Source: Haladaptatus sp. DYF46 (lineage in GTDB: Archaea > Halobacteriota > Halobacteria > Halobacteriales > Haladaptataceae). Taken from it: DNA of 64,000 bases. Location: contig NZ_JAJFAY010000007.1 in NCBI RefSeq assembly GCF_021083305.1, positions 124,001 to 188,000 on the forward strand. Reading direction: 5' to 3'. Below, piece by piece: positions 35,801-43,674 of the stretch (its first letter is position 1; each line of letters begins with the position of its first letter). The notes beneath the pieces are model-generated. The model was not told the origin of the DNA. It worked only from the letters and a program-made list of their open reading frames with translations, and did not search any database. A program made the translations under genes and the position numbers.

Positions 35801-37022
35801 CCTTGGTTTTAGTCAGGTTGATAGGCTCCGGTGGAGCATTCGATTTTGGTTCGGGATAGACAGGAACCCGGAAGTCGAATTCTTGCTGATCACCGCCAAC
35901 AGAGAATGATATTGTGGCATTCAGTAAGTACGGGCCGCTATCGGCATTCGGTCGTGTCACCTTCCAAGAGACGGGCTGGGAATCTCCAGCAGCAAGGGTC
36001 CCGAAGCTCGTTTCCCCCTGTGCAGTGACCGCTACATCCGAATCAGAGGGAGGGGCGAGTGTGATGTCGCCATCCGCCATCTCAGAGGAATATTCGTTTG
36101 TGATCGACGCTTCCAGCGTAGTCGACACGTTTTCAGCGGTGAGCTGGTCGTCATCAAATGCCACCACAGATTCAGGAGTTGGACCCGACTGGTACCACAC
36201 ATTTCGGAAACGAACTGGTTGACCGTGGTCCTGAATCTTGATCGGTGCTTGTACCGGATGCTGACTATACTCAAGGACGTCCTTGTAGGCAGTAGGGCCG
36301 TTGAGGACAGTTTGGCTCTGAACCAAAATGTTGTTCCAATAAACGGTAACGACACCAGGCGATTCAACGTCGCCGTTGTCGGCAAAACGAGGTGCCTGCC
36401 AAATTATATCGTAAGCATTCCAGTTGCCTTTGGGACGGCTCGCATTCACAAGCGGAGGATGTTGGCCGTAAACCGACGCTGCATAACCGTCTGCGTACGT
36501 GGGATTTTCGTAATTGTTCAGAATCTGAATCTCGTATTGATTTGCCAAGAAAAACCCACTATTCCCTGGTGTTTGACCACTGCCTGTAACACTCGGTGGA
36601 GTTTGCCACTCGACGTGGTAATGGCCATCACCAAAACCATTTTTGCTCACTATCGGTTGATCACCGACGACAACGTAGTTATCTTTGATTTCCCAACTAC
36701 TGGAGTTGTCCCAATCGTCCAAAGATATCGACTCATCGTCACCATCGCCGATGAGTACTGTGGCGTCTGCGGGAGCTTCGGGAAATGTGAGTTCACCTGC
36801 AGCAACTGCAGGTGGGTGTGGGCGGCATGCGTCGCCGACTCGCCACGGAGAATCAGGAAGTTGGGGTGTGTCATTGAACCCGGGACCCTCGCAGGTCTCA
36901 GGAAACTGGTTCCCCATACTGACATCGTGGTCCGCAACGACAGGTGATGTGAATCCGCCAGCCATCGCAAGACCTGTTGCACCCAACACTGATCGGCGTG
37001 TAAACTTATGATCGTCGCTCAT
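32802..37022 (-). CDS. Giant secreted sugar-oxidising protein: DUF1080, PQQ-type sugar dehydrogenase, malectin x2, blue copper, dockerin
   Basis: 1,406 residues from ATG 37022 (a further ATG at 37061 is less likely because it pushes the Tat signal inward). Numbered from the longer start, order of domains: Tat signal FTRRSVLGATGLAMAGG; DUF1080/3-keto-disaccharide-hydrolase-like lectin fold (~90-295); Ig-like NEW3-type domain (~297-405); soluble aldose-sugar-dehydrogenase beta-propeller (~414-890) with APDGRVFFTQRG, CCHVGGALEFDHDGNLL and MGFRNPFTLTVDEKTGHPYI; two malectin domains (~902-1061, ~1066-1229); cupredoxin (~1238-1340) with ligands H in APHDL and C, H, M in YYCSAHPTRMRG; dockerin (~1350-1419) with DVDGDGEVTYND and DFNQNGQLDFDD. 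Predicted surface oxidation of sugars, with electrons handed to the built-in copper centre. Confidence 0.88.
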   Translation of the reverse strand: MSDDHKFTRRSVLGATGLAMAGGFTSPVVADHDVSMGNQFPETCEGPGFNDTPQLPDSPWRVGDACRPHPPAVAAGELTFPEAPADATVLIGDGDDESISLDDWDNSSSWEIKDNYVVVGDQPIVSKNGFGDGHYHVEWQTPPSVTGSGQTPGNSGFFLANQYEIQILNNYENPTYADGYAASVYGQHPPLVNASRPKGNWNAYDIIWQAPRFADNGDVESPGVVTVYWNNILVQSQTVLNGPTAYKDVLEYSQHPVQAPIKIQDHGQPVRFRNVWYQSGPTPESVVAFDDDQLTAENVSTTLEASITNEYSSEMADGDITLAPPSDSDVAVTAQGETSFGTLAAGDSQPVSWKVTRPNADSGPYLLNATISFSVGGDQQEFDFRVPVYPEPKSNAPPEPINLTKTKVADATNAMKLDVAPDGRVFFTQRGQNFDRYPDNPTGTGKVRVYNPDSGETTTALEKDVHTGVEEGAQGIAFDPEFEQNGWIYFFYDPSNEVVADTQEGVDSLNTYQQSPSEAMDGPQPYDLVSRFTVEGDTINPDSEVEIIRIPAQRERCCHVGGALEFDHDGNLLITTGDGTDPFESSGFTPIDERDGRKFFDAQRSAGNTNDLRGSLLRITPKDDGGYTVPEGNLFTSDEYADARADGLVKTEIYAMGFRNPFTLTVDEKTGHPYIADYGPDSGSWDPERGPLGITEWVRVDEPGFYGWPYFTGMNVPYRDYDFATGESGEPFDPENPINDSPNNDGLTELPPAQPATITNPYNWNELINNVPAYAEEYVPDEIPYPLEGTDPPTGGSPMIGELYNIQDSFDSDIALPGTYDGAHIIMERRGWFKTVSYDSNGEVSRIGPFPLSGNAPMMLHTGKNGGLYLLEYGGLYHVTATEESDIEPVSAPFGYDAGGSLTDGNVTIDGLEFVGDSPAVQVFNQGGNSPNVPTPVDPIDGTEYDLLYQSEQWGENLSYDIHIEDGVYDVTLHLAELAFQEPDTRVMNVSVQGTQVIENLDLYEEVGFRTAYTKTVENVEVTDGILSITTSDPIENSKMGGIEIRPAEIEPISTPFGFDAGGELKDGTVSIDGLDFVEDSPAVHAYGDADASGNDKAVEPAERGDPIDGTDHDLLYQTELYGGDLSFDVAVENGTYDVTLYFAEIVQTNPGDRVFDVSVEDQSVYSPLDIYAEVGHDVALTKTIEGVEVTDGTLTISTVTQVDNSKFSGFKIQSGEDNGGSGEVFELGGEMSGWVGQAPSSIDGETNPTLSFVEGKSYTITFENLDGAPHDLQILDENGDSLVSTEFVTEKGGTATIEFTASLEMAEYYCSAHPTRMRGTVTVEESDSGGDDRPPAIVGDSRPTDPDGDGLYEDVDGDGEVTYNDVVALFDNFESSAVQNNPEAFDFNQNGQLDFDDIIELFNSM

Positions 37023-37061
37023 TTTCGAATGACCAAATGTAGGACTTATTACTCGGGGCAT

Positions 37062-37489
37062 AAGTTTTACTATTGATATTGTATATTTTCACAGGGAATA
37101 GATGTGGTGACACGGGCTACAAGGAACTAGTATGGGTACAATCGAGGAAGCGATTTTGTTCGTATATTCAGAATGATATTCTATCCATTTTTCCCGATGA
37201 TTTCGGCTGATTGAATACGATTCTATTCATTTTCTGAATATGTTATTACTTCCTTACACCTCTAATTCTGTAATGACACGCGAATCGTCCGTTCTGTCGT
37301 AATGTACGATATAAGAACTCGATTCTATTATTTCGATATTGTAGTTAGACCCTTCAAAACCATTTTTGCCGCCTGAAACGCTATCGTGTAATAGCATGGT
37401 CAAACATACCCGCTTGTCGTCGTTCTCATATTATTTTGTCCACATCACAACAATTAAATGAAGGCGTGACAACCATTTGGTCGTGTAGA
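37062..37489. other. Divergent AT-rich promoter region
   Basis: About 430 bp between the divergent giant dockerin gene and the cohesin gene. No gene seen. Both promoters should lie here; several TATA-like runs occur (for example gtatattttc at 37080 and ttattatttc near 37328) but none can be singled out. Confidence 0.4.
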
Positions 37490-38143
37490 ATGATGTCAAA
37501 ATCGAAGTTCAACGGCATTTTGAGCAGCGTGGGGATTGTGACGATTGTTCTCGGGATTGCGGTCGGAGGAGTTACCGGAACAAATGCTCACGAACAACGG
37601 TCTCCTCAGGTCACAGCGAATGCAACTCAACTCGATACAGGGGAATCCGGTACAGTTCAAATAAATGCTTCTCAAATTCCAAACGGGCTCTCTGGCTTCG
37701 ATTTCATCGTGAAGTTGGAAAAATCTGATGTCGCGACCATCACACAAAGTAACTTCTCTAGCTCATATGGTCTCACGAACACGACAGAGTTGAACAATGG
37801 GAGCATACAGGTTCAAGCAGTCGACCTAAATAAAAATTTCCAACCCGGGGATAAAGACGTTCCCCTGGTTACACTCACAGTGAAAGGAGAACAAGATGGT
37901 CAGACGGAAATTGACGTTGTTGATCGGAATTTCGACGCCGAAGATGGTAGTCCTATTAACGTAACAGTCGCCGCTGGAGCGATTTCGGTTGGAGACGGTG
38001 CGAAGACCACTACAACCACAAGGACGAAGTCTAACGAGGCATCCACCACGACATCTTCCGATAATGGCCAGCCCGGATTCGGTGTTGTTATGGGAGTGAT
38101 AGCGATCTTCTCAGTCGCTTTCCTCTCATTCCTTCGAGACTAA
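37490..38143 (+). CDS. PGF-CTERM-anchored cohesin-domain surface protein
   Basis: 217 residues from ATG 37490 (MMSKSK); the second ATG and an upstream TTG are alternatives. A Sec-type signal (ILSSVGIVTIVLGIAVGG, cleavage near TNA) leads into a ~125-residue cohesin-like domain: QLDTGESGTVQINASQIPNG, LSGFDFIVKLEKSDVATI, VPLVTLTVKGEQDGQTEIDV. A Thr/Ser-rich linker (likely glycosylated) and the PGF-CTERM signal GQPGFGVVMGVIAIFS plus a basic tail follow, which marks it for archaeosortase processing and lipid anchoring. Divergent from the giant dockerin enzyme, it is the natural scaffold partner for the three dockerin modules. Confidence 0.85.
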   Translation: MMSKSKFNGILSSVGIVTIVLGIAVGGVTGTNAHEQRSPQVTANATQLDTGESGTVQINASQIPNGLSGFDFIVKLEKSDVATITQSNFSSSYGLTNTTELNNGSIQVQAVDLNKNFQPGDKDVPLVTLTVKGEQDGQTEIDVVDRNFDAEDGSPINVTVAAGAISVGDGAKTTTTTRTKSNEASTTTSSDNGQPGFGVVMGVIAIFSVAFLSFLRD

Positions 38144-38585
38144 ATAGCTATCAAATATATGTCGTCTGATTTCCACTCGGTGTCGGGTTAAAAGCTCCAA
38201 GGTGAAGATAGTATAAACCTCACTTTTCGAAGCGAACCTAGCCTACCGGCCGCGCAGTGACCAATTCCATTCCCGTCGTCAGGGATATGATCACCAGCGA
38301 TTTCCGAACTATGAGAACCAATCTCTCTATGAATGGTTTTGGTGAGGTTCCTCTCATTAGCACCCGCTACCACCCGTTGGAATCTGCCGTGAATACATCG
38401 GTGACCAGTATCCAGCCAGTCCGCTTAGTTCTGCGCATGGTCAGCCTGTGGCAGCAGTCACGTTATCCCAATTCGGTAATGGTGGGCAGTACACCAGAAA
38501 CACTAAAATTCGGTCGCATGAAGGTTAGTAGCTTGTACTAACCACAGGCCATACCATTTAACACATCTTGGTCGCACTCGAAACT
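38144..38585. other. Intergenic with possible remnant
   Basis: About 440 bp without a confident gene. Around 38380-38480 one plus frame reads protein-like (REYIGDQYPASPLSSAHGQP) but carries stops upstream, so it may be a decayed gene. Nothing further recognised. Confidence 0.35.
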
Positions 38586-39161
38586 ATGAGCGAATCAAAC
38601 ATCGATTCCCTGTCTATCGGAGATCGCGTGATTGACACCGAAGACGACGATCCCAATGAGGGTATTGTCATCGCGAGACCACCAAAGCAGACGATCCAAG
38701 ACTGGGAGTTTCCGACCAGCGAGGGGCCAATGACGACTGCCGACACGAACCCCAAATATCCAGCAAATACGCAGTTAGTCATCATCTCATTTCGCTCTGA
38801 TCTAAACGACTATTGGGAAGACTGGAGAGATACAGATCCTGAAGACCTTCTCGAAGGTGTTGAAGACAACTCCGTCCATCGATACGGATTCCCAGAGCCA
38901 CGACTAACACCCGTCGTCGAGAGTGAAAGTCAGCTACGACAAGATGAAAAATCAACCGACCAAGAAGCAATATTAGAGCTGTATAAACCGATTATCGAAC
39001 GCTTAGAGCAGAACGAATTTACCGTGGAGTACGAAGCAGACACACAGGCGCTCCAAGTAGAGAAGTACGGAGTTGAGCATACTATTACCCGTGATGGGAC
39101 GGTTTTAGGCGAAAGTGGAATCAAAAATCGGGTCGAATCGATCGTGAACCGTTTTCTCTAA
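38586..39161 (+). CDS. Hypothetical acidic haloarchaeal protein
   Basis: 191 residues from ATG 38586 (MSESNIDSLSIGDRVID). N-terminal ~100 residues resemble a small beta domain common in haloarchaeal hypotheticals (GDRVIDTEDDDPNEGIVIAR, PNTQLVIISFRSDL-like segment); the C-terminal half is helical (LELYKPIIERLEQNEF). No functional motif. Stands alone, followed after 240 bp by the VapBC-like pair. Confidence 0.65.
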   Translation: MSESNIDSLSIGDRVIDTEDDDPNEGIVIARPPKQTIQDWEFPTSEGPMTTADTNPKYPANTQLVIISFRSDLNDYWEDWRDTDPEDLLEGVEDNSVHRYGFPEPRLTPVVESESQLRQDEKSTDQEAILELYKPIIERLEQNEFTVEYEADTQALQVEKYGVEHTITRDGTVLGESGIKNRVESIVNRFL

Positions 39162-39399
39162 CTGAATAGGACTCTTATCGGACAGTAGTAGTGGACGAGT
39201 ATCGGAGAGTGTAGCGGCCATCACTCGAACTATCGAGGACTGTGGTCGGTCGGAACTTCTTCAGCGTCGATAATCTGAACACCTACTTTGGCATCGTTTG
39301 GATGGAACAAGATTGTAGTTGGAAGTTAATTTGCCAATGCAACGCAAATAATAATATTACAAAGGAGGTATTATTAACCCGTATCACCGGAGTACTCCC

Positions 39400-39633
39400 A
39401 TGTCAATAGAGACGGACAAGCAAGGATGTTTGTATATTCCCGAAGAAGTACGAGAGAAGTACGGCGAGAAGTTTCATATCGTAACATGTGAAGACAGGGT
39501 CGAACTTATGCCGGTTACAGATGACCCCCTTACGGCCGTTCATGAGGCAGCAGGAGACCTCTCCAATGCATCCATTGAGAACATTCGAAAGAGTATCAGT
39601 ACGGCAACCGAGGTCAAGGATACGAATAGATGA
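39400..39633 (+). CDS. AbrB/SpoVT-type antitoxin (VapB-like)
   Basis: 77 residues. Swapped-hairpin start MSIETDKQGCLYIPEEVREK, then KFHIVTCEDRVELMPV, typical of AbrB-type antitoxins that bind the operon promoter. The stop overlaps the downstream PIN gene start by 4 bp, the classic VapBC order. Confidence 0.85.
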   Translation: MSIETDKQGCLYIPEEVREKYGEKFHIVTCEDRVELMPVTDDPLTAVHEAAGDLSNASIENIRKSISTATEVKDTNR

Positions 39634-39974
39634 CTGTCTACGTCGACACAGTCTACGTAGAGACGGACTTCTTGCTCGCGATAACGACGGATTCAGATTG
39701 GCACCAGTTATCGGTAGAGGAGGTTCTCGAAACTTACGAGGTCGAAACATCGGCCTTCTCGTATCTCGAACTCATTCTCGCTCATGCACAGCACGATTTT
39801 GATTGTGTCTCACTCGTGACAAACCTTCTCGAACTTGTGCCTGTACAGGATGAACAAGAGAAACAAGCGATCCTGAAAACCGTTATTTACTATGAGAGAG
39901 GAATGACTCCGTTAGATGCCTTCCACGCGGCAACAGCGGATGCACGCGAGATGGATATGCTTTCACCAATGTGA
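39630..39974 (+). CDS. PIN-domain ribonuclease toxin (VapC-like), possibly shortened
   Basis: 114 residues. PIN motifs: YVETDFLLA (first acidic pair), SAFSYLELILAH, and PLDAFHAATA (third acidic residue). The protein ends at MDMLSPM, where PIN toxins usually carry a final S-x-D and a further beta-strand, so the fourth acidic residue and C-terminus may have been lost by a small frameshift. Coupled to the AbrB-type antitoxin by ATGA. VapC toxins cleave tRNA or rRNA. Confidence 0.82.
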   Translation: MTVYVDTVYVETDFLLAITTDSDWHQLSVEEVLETYEVETSAFSYLELILAHAQHDFDCVSLVTNLLELVPVQDEQEKQAILKTVIYYERGMTPLDAFHAATADAREMDMLSPM

Positions 39975-40029
39975 GAACACTAGGAGAGCGAGCAATTACG
40001 AGTTCCCCTGGACCGATTGACGATTGAAA

Positions 40030-40467
40030 TTATTTGGAGTATACGTCTCGGAGGTTATTGAGGCCAGCCGAAAAGACATGGTTCAAATGTTCTGCTTCTT
40101 CTTTCCTTTTTTCTTCTTCCACGTCATAATGTGCGAACCATTTCGCCAACGTTTGATTCGATTCTGTGATCGGTATTAGCCTGAACTCACTCAGATAATC
40201 AGTCTTAGCACCGCCATCCTCCATAGTATACTGATAGTATTGGTCCACGTCCGAGTGGGCTAACAGCCGTTCCCGTACTGTTCGGTCACCAGCTTGAAAA
40301 TCCCTCACTGCACCGATTTGAACTGGTGATCTATCCTCGTCGATAGTACAATCCGTTATCCCGGGATGCCACGAATCGATACTGTCAAACGAGCGTACGG
40401 TGTCCCACACATCATTTATTGGTCCGGGGATCACCTGTGAGACCAATACTCTTGCTTGATAGGGCAT
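40030..40467 (-). CDS. SRPBCC (polyketide cyclase/MxaD-like) protein
   Basis: 145 residues from ATG 40467; further in-frame ATGs at 40476 and upstream are possible. START-type fold signature: VSQVIPGPINDVWDTVRSFD, WHPGITDCTIDED and RERLLAHSDVDQYYQYTMED, ending in a long helix (EAEHLNHVFSAGLNNLRDVY). These hydrophobic-cavity proteins bind or cyclise small ligands. Last gene on the minus strand behind the molybdenum hydroxylase operon, so it probably handles the same substrate. Confidence 0.85.
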   Translation of the reverse strand: MPYQARVLVSQVIPGPINDVWDTVRSFDSIDSWHPGITDCTIDEDRSPVQIGAVRDFQAGDRTVRERLLAHSDVDQYYQYTMEDGGAKTDYLSEFRLIPITESNQTLAKWFAHYDVEEEKRKEEAEHLNHVFSAGLNNLRDVYSK

Positions 40468-40596
40468 ATAATCCATGAAAAAGATTGGCATAGATTCATA
40501 TAAATTTTTCGAGTAGCATATTGAGTAGTCGTATATGATAGAATGAAACAATAAAATTCCTTTTAAAATGAACCCCAAAGGATAGATACCGGGGTC

Positions 40597-41268
40597 CTAT
40601 TCGAGCACCGCGAAGAATCGAGCGGGAGACCCTTCAGCCCCGGTCATTTTAATGAACGGGGCAAAAAACTGAAATCGCCCTTCTGACGGTAATTCCGAGA
40701 GGTTAGTGAGGTGCTGCATGAGGATCGCATCGTTTTCCAGAATTATTTTGTGGATCACGAAATCTTCAGGTGCAAAATCGGGAAGTCGAGCCGAATACTC
40801 ACTGAAGCAATCGAACCCCACCGCTTTAGCACCGTTGTCGATGAGCCACTCGACGGCCGCTGGAGAACAGTAGGGGGAATCTTCATAGTAGGTTGGATAA
40901 TTTCCCCACTGGGCATCTGTCCAGTCGGTTCGGATCAGTACGATATCGCCATCTCGTATGTCTGCAGCCTGCTCTTTGACATCCGCTTGTGTGATTTCAT
41001 AATCCGCTCCACCTTCGCTGAGATCGATAACGAATGCATCGCCACAGACCCGATCGAGTGAAACATCGGCAGCCGTCTCACCACCTTCAATAGTATGACG
41101 TTCGAAATCGACGTGAGATCCGGTGTGCAACAACATATCCACTTTACTGCTCTGCCAGTGGCTCTTGCCGTCCATCGTCTGTGTAGTCAGATCCAATTGC
41201 TTGTCGACAGACGGCGGGCTCAGGGTTTCTTCTCCGATGGTTACTGATAGATCGACTATTCGTGACAT
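40597..41268 (-). CDS. Cyclase-family (kynurenine formamidase-like) metal hydrolase
   Basis: 223 residues. HTGSHVDFERH (about residues 47-57) matches the HxGTHxDxxxH metal-binding motif of the PF04199 family; also VDLSVTIGEET at the start, GDIVLIRTDW and EDFVIHKIILENDAILMQHL. Family members hydrolyse amides or lactone-like rings. Starts 40 bp after the last molybdenum hydroxylase gene, in the same direction, and would act on the hydroxylated product. Confidence 0.9.
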   Translation of the reverse strand: MSRIVDLSVTIGEETLSPPSVDKQLDLTTQTMDGKSHWQSSKVDMLLHTGSHVDFERHTIEGGETAADVSLDRVCGDAFVIDLSEGGADYEITQADVKEQAADIRDGDIVLIRTDWTDAQWGNYPTYYEDSPYCSPAAVEWLIDNGAKAVGFDCFSEYSARLPDFAPEDFVIHKIILENDAILMQHLTNLSELPSEGRFQFFAPFIKMTGAEGSPARFFAVLE

Positions 41269-41307
41269 GGACGGACCTCTTTCGTTCGTTGCTCGGTGAG
41301 CATGGTT

Positions 41308-42339
41308 TTATGCATCGTTTTCCTCCCTAATTTCTGTTTCTTTTTGTTTCTTTTCTAGTTCTGTAAGCACAACCTCCGGTGTCACTGGAATCTCTGTTAT
41401 TCGAATATCGATCGCGTCATTGATTGCATTGACGATCGCCGGAATGGGGGGCGTGGCAGACATTTCGCCGATACCCTTCGTCCCGAACGGACCAGTCTCG
41501 GAGGGAATCTCCAAAATCTCGTGTTCGATATTGGGTACCTCATCGGGTCCGGGAAGACTATACTCACTGAAACCCTTCGGCTTGTGATCAGGGGTTGGAT
41601 AGTAGGGGTCTGTAGTTTCATATAGCGCGTGAGCCATCCCCATCCAAGCGCCACCAACGATCTGCCCCTCGACAAGTGCAGGGTTCACTACTTGGCCGAT
41701 TTCGTACGTGCACGTGATATCGAGGACGTCTACTTCGCCGGTATCTGTGTCCACTTCCACGTCAGCAACCATACATGCATGAGCCTCTGCTGAGTCAGGG
41801 TCCATCTCACCGGTTTCAGAGTCGACGTCACTTTTCGGTTTGAAACCGATGCCACGGCCGGAAATAGTACGTCCGTGTTCGAAATGTGCCGCCATGGCCG
41901 CATCCATGACACTGATAGAATACTCTGCTGCGCCTTCGACGTGGATATTGCCTTCGCCATCCATCACAAGATCTTCGGGATCTGCCTCTAATTCCTCGGC
42001 TGCAACTTCCATGAGGACTTCACGAGCCTCTGTAGCAGCTTCGAGAATGGCATTTCCTGCACGGTGGGTCAGCCTGCTGGCGAATGTTCCCATACAATGA
42101 GGACCGGTATCGGTATCTCCAGTATCGATGATAATGTTTTCAACCGGAACTCCCATTGCATCGGCTCCAATTTGGGCGAGGGCCGTTTTCGCCCCTTGTC
42201 CCAGATCGGTGCTCGAAAGTGAAATTACGAAGTTTCCGGTGGTGGTACTATGAAGAAGCGCCTGGGTCGGATCGCCACCCAAATTCATCCCAGTCGGGTA
42301 ATTAACCGAAGCAATTCCACGCCCTCGCTTTTTAGACAT
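41308..42339 (-). CDS. Molybdenum hydroxylase Mo-binding subunit, C-terminal half (separate gene)
   Basis: 343 residues from ATG 42339, preceded by GGAGG six bases upstream. Covers the second molybdopterin-binding domain: SSTDLGQGAKTALAQIGADA, DTDTGPHCMGTFASRLTHRAG, TYEIGQVVNPALVEGQIVGG and the catalytic-Glu motif GPFGTKGIGEMSATPPI. In most xanthine dehydrogenase-type enzymes this is fused to the preceding gene. Here it is split, with an 8-bp overlap. A longer frame starting at 42480 runs inside the upstream gene and was rejected. Confidence 0.92.
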   Translation of the reverse strand: MSKKRGRGIASVNYPTGMNLGGDPTQALLHSTTTGNFVISLSSTDLGQGAKTALAQIGADAMGVPVENIIIDTGDTDTGPHCMGTFASRLTHRAGNAILEAATEAREVLMEVAAEELEADPEDLVMDGEGNIHVEGAAEYSISVMDAAMAAHFEHGRTISGRGIGFKPKSDVDSETGEMDPDSAEAHACMVADVEVDTDTGEVDVLDITCTYEIGQVVNPALVEGQIVGGAWMGMAHALYETTDPYYPTPDHKPKGFSEYSLPGPDEVPNIEHEILEIPSETGPFGTKGIGEMSATPPIPAIVNAINDAIDIRITEIPVTPEVVLTELEKKQKETEIREENDA

Positions 42340-43672
42340 GGTTTCCCTCCGTTTCCTCAAATGAACGCATTTCTTTGAACTCCGTTGGTAGGTCCTTCCC
42401 GACCATGTCAGCAGTCGATTGCAAACACTCGATGAGGCTTGCGTCTTCGATTTCCTTGCGGTGAGGCTTGATATCTCCATTCTGGTAGGCGTTCTTGAAA
42501 CGAACTTCCCACCGATCCAGGTCTAGTTCGTCAGCAATCCTATCCATTTGGCCTTCGATTGCGAACGAACAGGGCGTGACACCAAACCCTCGCATGGCGC
42601 TGCTCGGCTGTTTGTTCGTGTACACACAGTAACAATCGAATTTGGCGTTCGGTATCTTGTATGGACCGCCTAGATTTGCGGCGTGTTTTATTACGGCATA
42701 TGGGGTATGTCGATTATAGGCACCTGCATCAGCGTAACTGGTAACCTCCCGAGCAACGAGGGTACCATCGTCAGTAACCCCGTCTTTGAAATACATTCGC
42801 CAAGCACCACGTGGGGAGGAGACCTGCATTTCCTCCTTACGGGTAAACTCATATTGAACGGGGAATCCCGTTTTCTTTGCAGCGAGCGTCGCCAGCGGTT
42901 CGACAATGACGTCCACCTTGCCACCGAAGCCGCCACCCACTGTTCCGCCTTTGAATTGGAGTTTACTGAACGGGACATCGAGGATCATTGCCGTATTGTC
43001 AAGCGAAAAATAGAGCGCTTGCGTATTGGTGAATACTGTGAAGCGCCCATTTGCTTCGGGTTTAGCAATAGCCGCCGTTGTCTCGGTTGGTGCCTGTTCG
43101 ATAGGACTGGTTTGATACTCTTCGGTAATAATGTGATCCGCCTCTGCAAACCCTTCTTCGACATCGCCGTATCGGACACGACGACACTCGTGTCCTTGGA
43201 ATTCGAAATGATTCGTTCCCCACGGTTTCAACGTAGGAGCGTCTTCCTCCAGAGCTTCTTCCACGTCAAAGACAGCTGGCAGTTCAGTCAGGTCGACTTC
43301 CACCTTCGATGCCGCTTCCATCGCGGCGTTTTTACTGTCGGCGATCACTGCCGCGATGGGTTCCCCTTTGTATCGAACCCTATCTTCAGCGAGCAGTGGT
43401 TCCTCGTTCGGACCGATCCCGATCAACCGCAGGATAGTGTATATGTTGTTGGGAACGTCTTCGTGAGTGAGTTTGGCGACGTATCCGGACACCTTCTCGG
43501 CCTCCGAGAAGTCAATCCCATTGATTTCGGCGTGCGGAACCGGGCTTCGAACGACATGGAGATATTTCATATCCGGGAACGTTCGATCGGTAACGTACTC
43601 CGTTTGTCCCGTTACGTGTCCTTCGCCGTCACGCCGTTTAACGGTCGTTCCAACCGAATTGAGTTCTTGCAT
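42332..43672 (-). CDS. Molybdenum hydroxylase Mo-binding subunit, N-terminal half
   Basis: 446 residues: a/b hammerhead domain (GTTVKRRDGEGHVTGQTEYV) followed by the first molybdopterin-binding domain (FKGGTVGGGFGGKVDVIVEP, and SSAMRGFGVTPCSFAIEGQ). The loop is of the xanthine dehydrogenase type rather than the CO-dehydrogenase type, which has a Cys-containing AYRCSFR motif. The product stops at FEETEGNHV and lacks the second Mo domain, supplied by the next gene. Together they have about the length of a normal large subunit. Starts 3 bp after the 2Fe-2S gene. Confidence 0.93.
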   Translation of the reverse strand: MQELNSVGTTVKRRDGEGHVTGQTEYVTDRTFPDMKYLHVVRSPVPHAEINGIDFSEAEKVSGYVAKLTHEDVPNNIYTILRLIGIGPNEEPLLAEDRVRYKGEPIAAVIADSKNAAMEAASKVEVDLTELPAVFDVEEALEEDAPTLKPWGTNHFEFQGHECRRVRYGDVEEGFAEADHIITEEYQTSPIEQAPTETTAAIAKPEANGRFTVFTNTQALYFSLDNTAMILDVPFSKLQFKGGTVGGGFGGKVDVIVEPLATLAAKKTGFPVQYEFTRKEEMQVSSPRGAWRMYFKDGVTDDGTLVAREVTSYADAGAYNRHTPYAVIKHAANLGGPYKIPNAKFDCYCVYTNKQPSSAMRGFGVTPCSFAIEGQMDRIADELDLDRWEVRFKNAYQNGDIKPHRKEIEDASLIECLQSTADMVGKDLPTEFKEMRSFEETEGNHV

Positions 43673-43674
43673 TG

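Noticed and set aside
42340-42480. 46-residue N-terminal extension of the Mo-subunit C-terminal gene
   Set aside because: Lies wholly inside the Mo-N gene in another frame and lacks coding character; ATG 42339 has an ideal GGAGG.
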